DNA from: Branchiostoma floridae
Taxonomy: Eukaryota; Chordata; Leptocardii; Amphioxiformes; Branchiostomatidae
Direction: 5' to 3'
DNA: 64,000 bases
Assembly (NCBI RefSeq): GCF_000003815.2
Contig: NC_049983.1
Span: 16,260,914 to 16,324,913 of the forward strand
The translations under genes and the position numbers were made by a program. The notes beneath the pieces are model-generated. The model was not told the DNA's origin and did not search any database. It was given only the letters and a program-made list of their open reading frames with translations. Below are positions 1-11,311 of this stretch, piece by piece. Each line of letters starts with the position of its first letter. The stretch's first letter is position 1.

Positions 1-2020
1 GCGCCACCGACTATACTCCACTGTTAATGGATCGGAACGTAGGAGCATGTGCGAACTCCGAGACTTACCCTAGCTTATCTCTGAATGGTAACATCGTGCG
101 GTTTTCACCAGTATCTTGATGAGAAATTTAACGACACTACTGCGTACCATTTTGAGAACTTAATAATCTATTTTATCATAACCTGCGTAAGAGCAAGGAG
201 CAAATTCTCACAGGAGTCTGCCTGTGGTGTGGGAGCCTAGGACAGTTTAGAGACGTAGACGGGAGACATCTAACATGGTCCGTGGAGCTGTGTACATTCT
301 TAAATACTAGTAGATTTGTTGAATACATGGGAGGAAAAAGATCGTCTGTGAAACGACAGCGAGACCGCTGCGAATCCACACAAACAGTTCGCGAACCGTC
401 CCGAGGTCTTCACCTTTCCCCGTCCCGCGCCAGGATGGAATCCAGATGTGACAACAATTTGGCGGGAAGTTTTGCAGCGAGGCTACACAAGGGTTTACAG
501 TATACACGACAAAACAACTGAATCCGTATGACATCGGGATTGGAGTACCTCCACAAATATAATGGCTGACTTATATAGACGCTGCACATTAATATACAAC
601 ACCACCATGCATCTATATTGCATTTTTTTTACCGTTCTTTGATTTTCTAACACGTCAACACGATTCAATAATCCACTACCGATCCTCACAAGTATTATGT
701 TTACATTTCCAACTCCTCAATTTTCAGCTCTGAAATAGTAACCTGCGCCATACAGCTCTTGTTATTGTAAACATTTGCGATCCATCCCTTCTTTACTACC
801 ATCCACAAGTTTTACATTGATAGATTAGCAAAAGATTGTTTGACTAGTGGGTTTGAGAAAAGGATTCACAACACCGCGGTCCAACTCGTACTCCCAAGGA
901 CGTTATAACGTCCTTGGTACTCCGAGGCTAACTTTACGAAGCTAACACGCTCCGCAGGCCTTTGAATACCGACATACATGCCAACTCCTCTTACCTGGAA
1001 GTCTGTTGATACACAGTCGCCTGTTCCACCACTGAACTTGTCTTACAAGACGAAGATATCGCACGTCTGACCGACTAACGGTCCACGTCTGGCAGACACG
1101 TCTGGGCGCATTCCTGCCTCGTACAGACAGGAAGTTGACACTTGTGACCCGGAACTATTCCTCCGATGGCGGTAAAATTTCATAACCTAGTTATCCAAAT
1201 AGCTGCAAATGAGCTTCGGCAGAGCTTTACAACCTCTGTCTGAGAATTACACACTGACGGCGTCGGGAAAATGGACTGTTTTAAAACTTGAGTGTTTCCT
1301 AATAATCATTTTGCCTGATGTTTTGTGTGTCTTTTGGCGTCTTCGTGGATTCCGCTGATCTTTGGTATTACATATGAAGGTAGGTGTTGGTGGGACCTTG
1401 ACTGAAGATCTATATATAGATTTGGGGCCCTCCGCAGCTTGTTATGGTACTGTAGTGGAACTTCCTGGTTTTGTATTAAGTTTGATCTTAAGAGGCCGCC
1501 CAATCGGAGTGGTAGATAGCTCTTGGGCTGATAACAAGTGAGGTACGGGCCTCCTGGTAGCGTTTTCTAGAAGTACAACACCATGGTACGTTTGTACTTT
1601 TTGGGTTGAAATTAGCTTGAAATATGTAGATCTATTGAGAAGGTGCTAGAAATTGACATTATATAAAGTTCAAACATTCTGATTTGAAGCAGTTTGTAAA
1701 TTAGTGTTAGGGCTTGGGCATTACTGTTATCGAACTTTTAGATGAATATTGCCAACTTTTATTAAGCAAATTATATAAAACACGAAGAGACATACTATTA
1801 CATAGGTTTCCCCATATTGGATCATGTTGTTCTTGCCTGCTACAGCAGAACTGATTGGTCAAAAGCGTCACCTAGCAATGTTTATTGTAATGCAGGTAGT
1901 TCGTACCTTCAACAGGTGGCAACGTTGTCTTGTGGGTAGTGTTGTTCTTTGAATCCCAGGCAAGCTCTATCGATGTAGCCTTAGGAAAGTCACTCAACAC
2001 CTTAGAGTCCCTTAAATGCA
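1..2020. other. No gene recognised (left flank)
   Basis: I see no coding exon, RNA gene or complete mobile element here. The only structure is about 190 bp near 1310-1500 that resembles, in the same order, pieces at 32.04-32.42 kb and 41.69-42.09 kb. The short open frames have no recognisable domain and no splice-consistent neighbours. Confidence 0.5.
1310..1500. repeat. Degenerate dispersed repeat, copy 1 of 3
   Basis: Shares ordered blocks with 41690-42090: a TTTGGTATT block, an AGGTAGG block, a GGGGCCCTC-like block and a TGGTACTG block at similar spacing. The third relative is at 32040-32420. Divergence is high. No terminal repeats or coding capacity are visible, so the class is unknown. 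Confidence 0.4.
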
Positions 2021-2021
2021 T

Positions 2022-2402
2022 TTAAGTTCGCGGGGATTTAATTTCGCGGTAGCGGGAAAAAAGTAGTCTCCAAGCAGACCCTACGGTGCCTTAGAAATAG
2101 TATCAAAGCTGGCCAGGGACTTGGTATACCGGTGCCCGTTTGACTCCCTTAGCCGGCTATCTCCCTTTGGCCGGCTATACTCCTTTGCCAGCTTTGATAC
2201 TATTTCTAAGGCACCGTAGGGTCTGCTTGGAGACTAGGAAAAAAGGACTTTTCGCGGTTCGTGGTAGCACCCGATGATACACTGTAGTCTTTAATTGCCA
2301 TGAGAAAACGTTCGCGGTGGTTTAAAGTTCGCGGTGAAGCGGCCACCGCGAAAAACGCGAACATTAATCCACCGCGAAAGTTTCTGCATTTACAGTATTT
2401 CC
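2022..2402. repeat. TTCGCGG/CCGCGAA-rich repeat, split by a MITE
   Basis: Repeated TTCGCGGT and inverted ACCGCGAA words alternate with short AT-rich spacers, ending in a TTTCTGCATTTACAGTA-like tail. The 2064-2236 hairpin MITE is inserted in it. Related copies are at 2798-2872, 3163-3245 and 11312-11495, and similar words occur inside the hAT-like element near 60.9 kb. It looks like a non-autonomous family with inverted-repeat internal structure. Confidence 0.6.
2064..2236. mobile_element. Hairpin MITE with 9-bp target duplication (MULE-like), copy 1
   Basis: About 48-bp terminal inverted repeats start TAGTCTCCAAGCAGACCC and end in the reverse complement, with a spacer that repeats GGCCGGCTA-like words. 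The element is flanked on both sides by the identical 9-mer GGAAAAAAG (2055-2063 and 2237-2245), a perfect target-site duplication. A diverged copy at 28773-28933 has its own 9-bp duplication. Nine-bp duplications are usual for Mutator-like elements; that class call is inference from length alone. Confidence 0.85.
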
Positions 2403-2797
2403 TCACTCTACTTAGATGACAATGAGTACCTAGCTTTGATTATGGACGCCCTCCCAGGTAGGACGTAAAACCGGGCCCAGTGTTTTGGAAAGAGCCACAC
2501 CTCCAGCACGTTTAACTTAAAGAATTTTAAAAACATCACCCTAATCAAAAAAGGGCATTGCCAAGTATCTCGGTATGAGTAGATCAAAGTCATAAGTCTG
2601 GTCTTATGCAACTTTCACCTAGTGTACCAATCTGGTGTGTTCCGCCTCAAGGCCGTACCAGTGTGCCGGTTATACGAACAAACAATCAAACAGATTCACA
2701 TGTCTTCGCCGTGGCAAGCTCCCAAGCTTTCCTGATAACGAGACAATATATGTACATGTAGTGAGAAGAGGTGCCGTAAGTGGCGCGGGTAGAGGAC

Positions 2798-2872
2798 AGA
2801 AGGTGAAGCGACCACCGCGAAAACGGCGAACATAAAACCACCGCCAAAATTTCTGCATTTACAGTACAGTAA
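2798..2872. repeat. TTCGCGG family fragment
   Basis: Contains GAAGCGACCACCGCGAAAA followed by the TTTCTGCATTTACAGTA tail, matching the right end of the 2022-2402 copy. Confidence 0.55.
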
Positions 2873-3162
2873 CATGTGAAAGAATCAAACAGACTATCAC
2901 AAAACTGCCCCCTCCCTTTAGTGCAACGTCATTCTGTGCTTCGGGGCGGCCCAAACTGACATCGAAATTCGAATACTACTGACGTTCCGCGGTTTTTGGT
3001 AAGTACTTCTTGAAAATAGGTTTCCGCTGTTGTGTGTCCGACTCCTACGGTGTACAGAGGTGGAGAGTTCAAGGTACCCCCCCCCCCCGCTACGTATACG
3101 GTGATACAATGAACAATCCCCAGCACACATGTAAAACGGAGAATGGTACTGTAAAAGTTTAG

Positions 3163-3245
3163 ATAGATGTTCGCGGTGGTTTTATGTTTGCGTTCTTCAC
3201 GTTGACCTCTCCACCGCAAGCTTAAATCCACCGCGAACAAACATC
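3163..3245. repeat. TTCGCGG family fragment with inverted arms
   Basis: GTTCGCGGTGGTTTTATGTT at the left pairs with CCACCGCGAACAAAC at the right across a short loop. Same family as 2022-2402. Confidence 0.55.
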
Positions 3246-3428
3246 CCCTTCATACAGTAAAAGTGTAAAACCCTGCATGATAGTTTCAACCACAAACTTA
3301 ACCACGTACCGCGAACACTCAATTTTCTCCCCAAGGCGTTATCAAATTCCCGCGAAAATTTCCCCTTTTACAGCTCTGTAAAGTAAATTTGTACGATCTA
3401 TGAAAAAAAAATCCCAAGACCGTCCTTA

Positions 3429-3659
3429 TACCCGTCACATTTTGGCGAAAATCGATCGGACGACGATTCTGCGGCAATCGCCCGAGCCTCGCTTATGATA
3501 ACAACTTTATTGCACAACAACTGTACAAGGTAGAAAGTATGGCTTGAATATGACAGGGACGGTTTTCAGGTGAAAAATACGCGCAACCCTTTGCCGATCT
3601 TGATTATGGCCGATCTTCCATCCATACGCCCGAAGATCGTGGATAATGTGACAAGGGTA
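3429..3659. mobile_element. TACCCC-TIR MITE, copy a
   Basis: Left end TACCCGTCACATT, right end AATGTGACAAGGGTA. Internal sequence is shared with 5206-5437 and 31436-31618, including GGCGAAAATCGATCGGACGA near the left and CGCCCGAAGATCGTGGATAA near the right. It is flanked by TTA and TAA, a 3-bp TWA-type site such as PIF/Harbinger elements use. Confidence 0.8.
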
Positions 3660-5205
3660 TAAGGATTTTTTATAAGCTTGCATTCACACGGCGATCATAC
3701 GACAGTCTTTAAATTTGCGTCCGATAGATTTCCTTAGAGATTAACTCGCAACCTTTGACTCGTACAGGGGGTACTTTAAATCGTGAAATACATGTAGTTG
3801 CTGTAGTTGTATACCCTTGAAATGATGACCCGCGAGCAAAGAGGATTTGGTGTCAGCAATGCCCTTCATATCCTCAGAGTCAGAGGCAAGTTAACGCGAA
3901 CCACTTCTTGTGGGGAAAATAAGTCTGCTCAAACTTACAGGAATTTTCCATTGCGTCTACAATCAATCACCAGTCTACTGTCACTAATGTCGCTGTCAAC
4001 CACCACAGTGCCTGCAAGCACGCGATTAGAGCAGGCTTGGGTATCAGGCGGCTGCAATTGTCCAGTTTTGTGCGGGGGCGCTGTACTCGGCATTGCTGTC
4101 ATTCCTCTTCTAAACTGGCTTGTAGTTTTGCTGATTTTGTCCTGAGTGATCACGACCAGAGATATCTGTAGTGTACCTTTAATAACACAGTTGGGAACTA
4201 TCTGTATATCTAATTCACCTGGCGTTGCTTTCTAAATGAGATTCTTCGGAGAATCAGGATTGACATTAATTAAGCAGATAACGCGTCATTATCTGTAAAG
4301 TATGCAATGCCTCAGGCAGGGAGCTGGCCTTTTTGACACGGTCCTAAATCATAAGTAAATGGATCAAATCAAAGGACTCAGTGACGCCGACACGATCATA
4401 GGGCATCTGAAATATCATCTGTTTGAATTTGTTCAACGGGTGGAAACTTCCAGAACTCTCTTTATTCGGGGGGAGTGACAGGTTTGAATACGTTTACGTC
4501 GTATTTCTTTGTGGACAGCATATAGAAAAGTTTTAGTGTAACTGTGTGATTTGCGTCTGTAGCCAGGGGTCGGGAAAATAAATATCAAACACGTTCAAAG
4601 AGACAGGAACTTACGAATTTGTTCTTGGGGCATGCCTAGAAATATCTATGCGACACTTCATAATATTTGCCAAACTCCATAAACTGCTGCAAAAATGACA
4701 GAAATAAGACAAATAGTCTAGATAATAAAGTTAGACGGCCTCAGAAGTTTATTTTGCAACCTCTGACGTATCATTAGGTGGCGGAATGCCAATTTCTAAT
4801 AGCCTTTCCAGCTACCTATTGAGTACAATACCTAGTGATACCTGATACAAATCGGTTCACTCTCTCATACCCTTTGTTCACGAAGACAAGAGTAATGTGG
4901 TATAAGAGTCAGCGACAGGGGTGAGTGCCCCTTATCTGGTGCGCTGTTGTAGACTAGCTTAAATTTGTTGCGGAGATAGCGTAAACGGACTGTGAAAGTT
5001 AGACCAGAGTTTGACGAAATTTGGACTCACTAATGATGGAAGGCGTACGATGATTCGTCACTCATTTCTTAACAGACTGTTTCACAATTGTAACAAAAAT
5101 ATTGGATTTGGTTCCGATTGAATACGAAGTATTCCGAGCGTTGGTATTCAGGGGTTGATACCATTGTTTCGAGGTTTTATTTTCTGAAATCTCCACCTAT
5201 GCTTA
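3660..5205. other. No gene recognised
   Basis: Open frames of up to about 110 codons are present at 3807-4145, but with no recognisable domain, signal peptide or partner exon. No clear repeat structure was seen. Confidence 0.45.
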
Positions 5206-5437
5206 TACCCCTGTCCCATATGGCGAAAATCGATTGGACGACGATTCTGCGGCAATCGCCCTTGCCTCTTTTATAATGATAACTTTGTTGCACAACATTT
5301 GTACAAGGTACAAAGTATGGCTTGTATGTGACAGGGACGGTTTTCAGGTGAGAAATACGCACAACCCTCTGTCGATCTTGAATATGGCCGATCTTCCATC
5401 GATACGCCCGAAGATCGTGGATAATGTGACAGGGGTA
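5206..5437. mobile_element. TACCCC-TIR MITE, copy b
   Basis: Left end TACCCCTGTCCCATA, right end ATGTGACAGGGGTA, flanked by TTA on both sides. Closely similar to copy a throughout. It abuts the start of the 22-bp minisatellite. Confidence 0.85.
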
Positions 5438-5444
5438 TTAGAGA

Positions 5445-6510
5445 TACATGTGTGCGCGTCTTGAGAGGTGTCGGCTTGAGTGTTGAGGGTACTATGTCTG
5501 TCTTGCGGAGACGTGTCGGTGTCTTGAGACGTATTGTCTGTGTTTTGACTCCTGAGTGTTATTGAGACGTTTTGGGATGCATCTTCAGAGGTCCTGGGTT
5601 GTGTCTTGATCGAAGTGTTAACGTTGTGTGAGTCTTGAGACGTGTTGGGGTGCGTCTTGTGAGTCTTGAGACGTATTGTGTGAGTCTAGAGAGGTGTTGG
5701 TGTGTGTTGAGCCGTGTTGGGTTGTGTCTTGAGACGTGTTGGATTGTGTCTTGAGACCTTGTTGGGTTGTGTCTTGAGATGTGTTGAGTTGTGTCTTAAG
5801 ACGTCCTGAGGTGTGTTGAGTGTGTCTTGAGACGTGTTGGGTTGTGTCTTGAGACGTGTTGGGGTGCGTCTTGAGACGTGTTAGATTGTGTATTCAGACG
5901 TGTCGGGGGATGTCTTCAGACGTGTTGGGTTGTGTCTTGAGACGTGTTGGGTTGCATCTTGAGACGTGATGGGTTGTGTCTTGAGACGTGTTGGGCTGTG
6001 TACTGAGACGTGTTGGGTTGTGTCTTGAGAGGTATAGGGTTGTGTCTTGAGACGTATTTGGTTGTGTCTTGAGACGTGTTTGGTTGTGTCTTGAGACGTG
6101 TTTGGTTGCGTGTCTTGAGACGTGTTTGGTTGTGTCTTGAGCGGTATTGTAAGATTCTTGAGATATGTTGTGTGACTCTTGAGAGGTGTTGGGTTGTGTC
6201 TTGAGACGTACTGGTTGTGTCTTGTGAGTCTTGAGACCTGTTTGGTTGTGTCTTGGGACCTGTTTGCTTGTGTCTTGGGACCTGTTTGGTTGTGTCTTGA
6301 GACCTGTTTGGCTGTGTCTTGGGACCTGTTTGCTTGTGTCTTGGGACCTGTTTGGTTGTGTCTTGAGACGGTGTTGGGTTGTGTCTTGAGACGTATAGGG
6401 GGTGTCTTGAGACGTGTTGGAGTGCATCTTGTGAGTCTTGAGACGTGTTTTGTGAGTCTTGAGACGTGTTGGGTTGTGTCTTGAGACGTGCTGGGGTGCG
6501 TACGTGTCTT
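5445..6510. repeat. 22-bp minisatellite upstream of crystallin A
   Basis: Variants of a roughly 20-22 bp unit, core TGTCTTGAGACGTGTTGGGT, are repeated for about 1 kb with some units extended by GTGAGTCTTGAGAC. It ends about 40 bp before the 3' splice site preceding the first coding exon of crystallin A, so it lies in a 5'UTR intron or the promoter. It creates long artefactual open frames on the minus strand (TSQDTTQHVSR repeats), which I do not call as genes. Confidence 0.9.
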
Positions 6511-6548
6511 AAGCGGAAATGTTGCTGATTCTGATATTTCTACAGAAA

Positions 6549-9121
6549 ATGGCAACCAACAGTATCAGCATTTATGATGAGGAGGGCTTGCGCGGAACAA
6601 AACACACATTCACTGACACAGGTAAGTTACCTCCTACTGTCTTCAGGAAGTTGTTTGATTTATAAATTGTTCTCATCTCTTCTCTTCTCGCAAATTAGAT
6701 ATAGATTCGAAGTGTCAACTATCTGTGTTCGTCATCGCTAATATAAAGATAGGGTAACGTTTCATTTTGACGATCCTTCGACATTTTCTTCTCGATTCAC
6801 AATTTCACCTTCCACAAGTTGTACAAAAATGCCCCTGTATTTTCAGAATTGCAAGTTACTAGCTGGTTTAAACCTAAACTCACTCACTCCTTTCCATTTA
6901 GTTATTGTAGTAACTCTAATAAACTGGTGATCGTACCACCCTCTAAGTAAAAATAAACACGTAACAACAGAGGACGCTACGGCCGCGTGGCGCGTTGGTA
7001 CACCCGATCCCTCGATCTCGGAAGTTAAGCAACGCGACGGTCCGGACAGTGCTTGGATGGGGGACCAACCAAGGACGTCCGGATTGCTGTAGCCTCACGA
7101 AGTTTCCACGAAATCGTCTTCCGGGAGGGACGTAAAACGGGGGTCCCGTGCTCGAGGAGGTGCCTCGACCACGTTAAACAGCCTCATTACTCATACTGGG
7201 TACCTACTGGCTGGCAAAATACACCAGATGATTATTATTATTACTTTCTTTTGTTTTCTGTACTCGGCGGTTCCTAGTGGCGGACGTACCGGCCGGGCAG
7301 AACTCCTGCTTCTCTATCAAGGTGACCAGCGGAGAGTGGCTGGTGTACTCATACAACGACTTCGAGGGGACTTCTATCCGCCTGCCGACCGGCATCTACC
7401 CCGACCCGGGACACATCCGCTCCAACCACGTCAACCCGGCCAACACCACATGGAATGGTGATATCTTTAATGATCTCTATTTGCATGTTCCTGCCCTAAT
7501 GTAGCCTGGGTACCACCCGGAAAGTAGTTCGCTCCGGCGTTCATTATATACTAGATCATACTATATACAGCCTGACATTCATTATACACTAGTTAGCTCC
7601 CATGTTCCCTTCTGCTATCCAGAAAAGCGAACATGGGAGCGAACTACCATCCGGGTGGTACCCAGGCTAGCCCAAATGGGCTAAATGCAGCAATTCGACT
7701 GTGTTACATCATTTACATGGGATACTATTAGGTATAATAACCACCCGGTCACATACGTTAGGGTCCGGTCACATACATTCCGGATGATGATCCAAGTTTT
7801 GCTACCAAACCCCACAGATAGACGTGACGTTAGTTCGATACTCGCAGTGACCCCTACTTTGTGCCCGTGGGAAAGGCACTTTACACGACTTTTCTCACTT
7901 TACCCAGGTGTCAAATTGGGTACCTGACTTCTGTCGGGGAGAAAAGCGACTACCTTTACCTTTTGTCTGTATCGTGTATGTGCCACTGTTAATATAAGTT
8001 GCAAACTTGAGTGCAGTCCCACATTGTTCTCGTCTGTCAAAAGGCAAATACAAAATACAAAAAATAAAGAAATAACCATCTGTGTGCCCATGCAGACATG
8101 GTCCGGTCCCTCCGCCCCGTCAGGCAGGACGCAGTGACCTTGTACGACAAGGACGACTTCTGTGGGGCCGAGCAAGTGGTCACGTGTGACGATCCTGACG
8201 TCGAGATGGACAACTGCTGCTCAGTCGTCATCCGGGGTAGGTAAGGGGTAGAGGTCACTATGACACGCAGACGCACGGGGTTTACTTTTTGCTCAATTAT
8301 TACCTCCATGAAGGATGTTCACCTCCGACAAGGGCATTGTTTTTGGTTATGTTTGTATGTTCGCATTTATAACTCAAGATCATTTGGATGGCTTTGTATT
8401 AAACTTTGTTCGCGGCCGTAGCTATTGAGGTAAAAAGCGGCTGAAGGACTGGTAAAAACACAGTTGATAGCCAACGACCTTAAAAAGCCTTTTGGGATAC
8501 CCTGACCTTAGTAGCTTGCCATGCATACTTGTTCGTATCTGTAAAGTATTCTTTTGTTGTGGTATGCCCTTAACCCAGTGTGTATATATTGTGCAAATTG
8601 TTTGATTATTTGAACCTTAAAGTTTATTGATTTATAAGAAGCTCAAATCGGCCTGCAGGCCGCTTTTCATTGAGGCCATGAGGGAGGTAAGGTTTAGATA
8701 AAATATGAGATACAGATTACATCAAGTCCTATTAAATCCATCAACATATACCATTACATAACCATAATACAAACATTAGTATGAACGCTCAGCGTTTATA
8801 GCCCCTGTCCGTTCGTTTGGTCATTTCTTTTACTTCAAAAGTCTTTTAAATTTAGCAATAAGGGTCTCCATGCATTCCTTTATAACCCCAGGCGGCTGGT
8901 GGAGCCTGTACCCGTACGGTAGCTACAGCGGAGGGTACCCGCCGAGCAACACGGAGAAGACGATGGGGCCTGGCAACTACCGCGTACAGCTGGTGGCTGG
9001 GGGAGAAACCATCACCATCGGATCCATCAAGAAAGTAGAGTGTCCGTACGATCCATTCCCGTTGACCCCTCCTTTCCCTGGGACCACTGTCGGACCATTC
9101 CACCACGTGTTACCTCTCTGA
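6549..9121 (+). CDS. Beta/gamma-crystallin-like protein A (4 coding exons, 207 aa)
   Basis: Exons: 6549-6621, 7278-7457, 8096-8236, 8892-9121. All three introns are phase 1 with GT..AG ends and the sum is 624 nt, in frame. Each exon carries one Greek-key motif: exon 1 ISIYDEEGLRGTKHTF, exon 2 WLVYSYNDFEGTSIRL followed by GIYPDPGH, exon 3 VTLYDKDDFCGAE and MDNCCSVVI, exon 4 GGWWSLYPYGSYSGG and GPGNYRVQ. The Y/F-x(4)-F/Y-x-G pattern is the family signature. DNCCSV comes close to the D/N-D/N-x-x-S/T-S calcium-binding motif of the superfamily, but its last residue is V. Two domains of two motifs is the vertebrate lens-crystallin layout; the C-terminus is extended (PFPGTTVGPFHH). The ATG lies 4 nt after a 3' splice site ending at 6545, implying an upstream 5'UTR exon I could not locate. 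Function in amphioxus is inferred only: a structural, possibly calcium-binding protein. It is a paralogue of gene B. Confidence 0.88.
6974..7250 (+). mobile_element. 5S rRNA-derived SINE (SINE3-like)
   Basis: The first about 120 bp resemble 5S rRNA from GCTACGGCC to TGCTGTAGCC and keep the internal promoter blocks: CTCGGAAGTTAAGCA (A box region) and GTGCTTGGATGGGGGACC (C box region). A non-5S body with GGGGGTCCCGTGCTCGAGGA and an ATT-rich tail follows. The body motif recurs without the 5S head at 34752-34836. The arm pairing is too diverged for a functional 5S gene. It lies in intron 1 of crystallin A, with the tail within about 30 bp of the exon 2 acceptor. Confidence 0.8.
7502..7669. mobile_element. 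MITE with about 33-bp terminal inverted repeats
   Basis: Left end TAGCCTGGGTACCACCCGGA, right end TCCGGGTGGTACCCAGGCTA. A second inner inverted pair (GCTCCCATGTTCCC / GCGAACATGGGAGC) makes a long hairpin. It lies 44 bp downstream of the exon 2 donor of crystallin A. I could not define a target-site duplication. Confidence 0.8.
7829..8072 (+). mobile_element. tRNA-derived SINE, 5'-truncated copy
   Basis: Begins at a box-B-like AGTTCGATACTCG and follows the 30322-30624 SINE over about 230 bp, sharing GGGAAAGGCACTTTACACGA, ACTACCTTTACCTT, CTGT-CGTGTATGTG and GTGCAGTCCCACATTG, and ends in an A-rich tail. The box A half is missing or unrecognisable. The tail ends about 25 bp before the exon 3 acceptor of crystallin A. 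Confidence 0.8.
8240..8888. other. Crystallin A intron 3, no other feature seen
   Basis: AT-rich intron sequence; no exon, RNA gene or inverted repeat recognised. Confidence 0.5.
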
Positions 9122-9167
9122 CAACTGATATACTGAACGATAGGGATGGTGCTGTTTGTCAAAGTCT

Positions 9168-9341
9168 ACGTCACATTTCCAAACCGGAGCCTGGTCGGGC
9201 AGCTTTCGGGTGAAATGAAGTATGATATATAAGACATCAAACTGCACAAGACGTTAAGAGAATAATAGGTCAAGACAGGTGTTATGGTGATCATCCAAGT
9301 GACAGACAGCCCAACCGGGCTCCGGTTTGGAAATGTGACGT
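9168..9341. mobile_element. CACATTTCC-TIR MITE, copy 1
   Basis: Left ACGTCACATTTCCAAACCGG, right CCGGTTTGGAAATGTGACGT, a perfect terminal inverted repeat of more than 20 bp. It sits in the 3' flank of crystallin A. Relatives: 11069-11251, 17842-18184, and single ends near 11902 and 26021-26066. Confidence 0.85.
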
Positions 9342-10800
9342 TACCCTAAGGCTGGTGCATGATATTTGTGTGACCTTCCTTCCATATCTACGTGTGTTTA
9401 GTGATGTACCCCTAGCAATCTATCAGTAATGGAATATCATAATTACGAATGTTACTAGTACTAGTGACAACCACTGATTTGCTGCTGAATATTCTTAAGC
9501 TTAGTGTCATGTCAGTTGCTTAAACCTGCCTGAATATGAAGCTTGTACTCTTCAGTACAAACCTCTTGTGCTACGCCATGGGGCGGTTAACAAACAAACA
9601 AATAAATAAATAAAATTAACGATCTTCCACCCCAAAACTGTGTAATAAATTCTGACTGTGTAGCCTTCTTACATGTTCTTAATCAAATATGTGACGTAAG
9701 AGGACGAACTATATATATACTAGTGACGACGTCTCCAAGCTAACTCCTGTTCCCACGGCAGTTCCCCATATTGGAGGGCACGTTCCCACGACCAACTCTT
9801 TCACAGCTACGTAAATCACTATACAGTCTTTACAATGGTACCATCTTCGTCTTGTCGCCTGAGGGTGCACGTGTCTATCGTCTCTTATCTAATTATTATC
9901 CCGATGTCGGCAATATCTGATTATACATAATTACTCGTCATGTGCATTATGGGACCGGTGAGGTGAGGTGAGGTGAGCATTATGCTGTAAGATGTCCTTG
10001 ACCGGACAAGAGGTAAAGGAATAGCAGAAACTAACAAAAGTTCGGGAACGAAAAGTATGATAAAACAGTTTCTCTAACTAAAGATATTTCAGGCTCAAGT
10101 TGAACAAGGTCATATAACGGACCTTTAACCCTTTTTTAACCTCCTTGGTCATATGTTTCAAATAGATACGAGGCGGTCATCACAAAGACATTCCTATATT
10201 AAATTAGGCATCATATCGTCGACTAAAGTAGATCGGTTAACAATGCATGATGGTAAGATAGTGCACAAATTGCCCTTGATGATAGCCTGGCAGGAGCTGG
10301 TTCACGGTACATGACAGTCAGGCCATCACTAAGTATGACAAATGACACAAGTCGCCCTCCTTTTGTTGCACACCTGGCCATTATCATATAATAACCGTGT
10401 GAAGGAATCCGACCGAGGAACGCCCAAATATATTGATGACTTTTAGTAACCCCCGATTGAAAGCTTTCTAGACACCGCCCCCTCCTGCAGCGAGCTCTAT
10501 ATATTCTTCCCAACTCTGTGAGCGGTCACTCTGACGGTTCTACCGACGAAAGAGACATCACCCTCCGAAACTTCGTCAGCAGAGAAACAGGCAGTCGTAG
10601 CTGTACAAGATACCCGTAAGTAAATTGTTGTCTATATCTTCGTTTAGGATAACAATATAATCTCAATCTGAGTGCTATTCCCACTCGGCGAGATATACTA
10701 GCGTCTACCAGGGTCACATTTGTTTATCTATTAATTTCATCTATAGACAACTGGGTGACCCCTACAAAAGTTGATTTCCAAGCATACATGTAATACTCCC
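9342..10800. other. No gene recognised
   Basis: The 3' flank of crystallin A. AATAAATAAATAAA at 9601-9614 could be a polyadenylation signal or the A-rich tail of an unrecognised element. A minus-strand open frame of 96 codons at 10223-10513 has no recognisable domain. Confidence 0.45.
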
Positions 10801-10804
10801 ATTC

Positions 10805-11042
10805 CATTTCACGGCGCTCTCATGGCGTTCTCGCTGCGATGGCAAATTTGCCTCAGCGCCGTGCAGCAACTTCAGCGGGCGGCCAAAGATTCGAAAGGTT
10901 ACTCAACGGATTTCAGAGATGAACTACGATAGATTTTCTTATGGCACTCTCACCGCGCTCTCGTCGCGCTCCCATGGCGATTCCACGGCGCTCTCCGACC
11001 ATGACGGGTAAATTTGCCATCGCAGCGAGAGCGCCGTGCCAG
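10805..11042. repeat. Fold-back repeat with CGGCGCTCT words
   Basis: GGCGTTCTCGCTGCGATGGC at 10824 pairs with the reverse complement at 11010-11035 over about 26 bp with one mismatch. CACGGCGCTCT-type words also recur directly inside. Probably a MITE; the class is not determined. Confidence 0.65.
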
Positions 11043-11068
11043 TGGACTGTGGGCCTATTACAGGTCAA

Positions 11069-11251
11069 GACGTGTAACATTGCCAAACCGGCGCTTGGCC
11101 GGGCAAATTACGATATAGAAAACAACAATACACAAAAAACGTAACGGAAAACTAGTCATGAGCATAAATGATGTGTATTTATTGATATACACTTTGAATT
11201 TATTTTTTGTTCCCGCCGCTAAAAGAGCAGCGGTTTGGAAATGTGAGTCAC
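11069..11251. mobile_element. CACATTTCC-TIR MITE, degenerate copy
   Basis: ACATTGCCAAACCGGCGCTT on the left opposes AGCAGCGGTTTGGAAATGTG on the right. Same family as 9168-9341, more diverged. Confidence 0.6.
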
Positions 11252-11311
11252 CGACCCTGACCTTCTGAGGCACGCGCGATGACTGCCTATACTGTAAAAA
11301 GAAAAAAAAAA

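Noticed and set aside
5881-6555. 224-codon minus-strand ORF rich in TSQDTT repeats
   Set aside because: It is the translation of the 22-bp minisatellite; other frames are open too, there is no start context or domain, and it opposes the crystallin gene.
6974-7098. Functional 5S rRNA gene
   Set aside because: Helix-forming positions are heavily substituted, it is followed by a SINE body rather than a T-run terminator, and it lies in an intron.
10223-10513. 96-codon minus-strand ORF
   Set aside because: No recognisable motif or splice-compatible partner, and within the length expected by chance.
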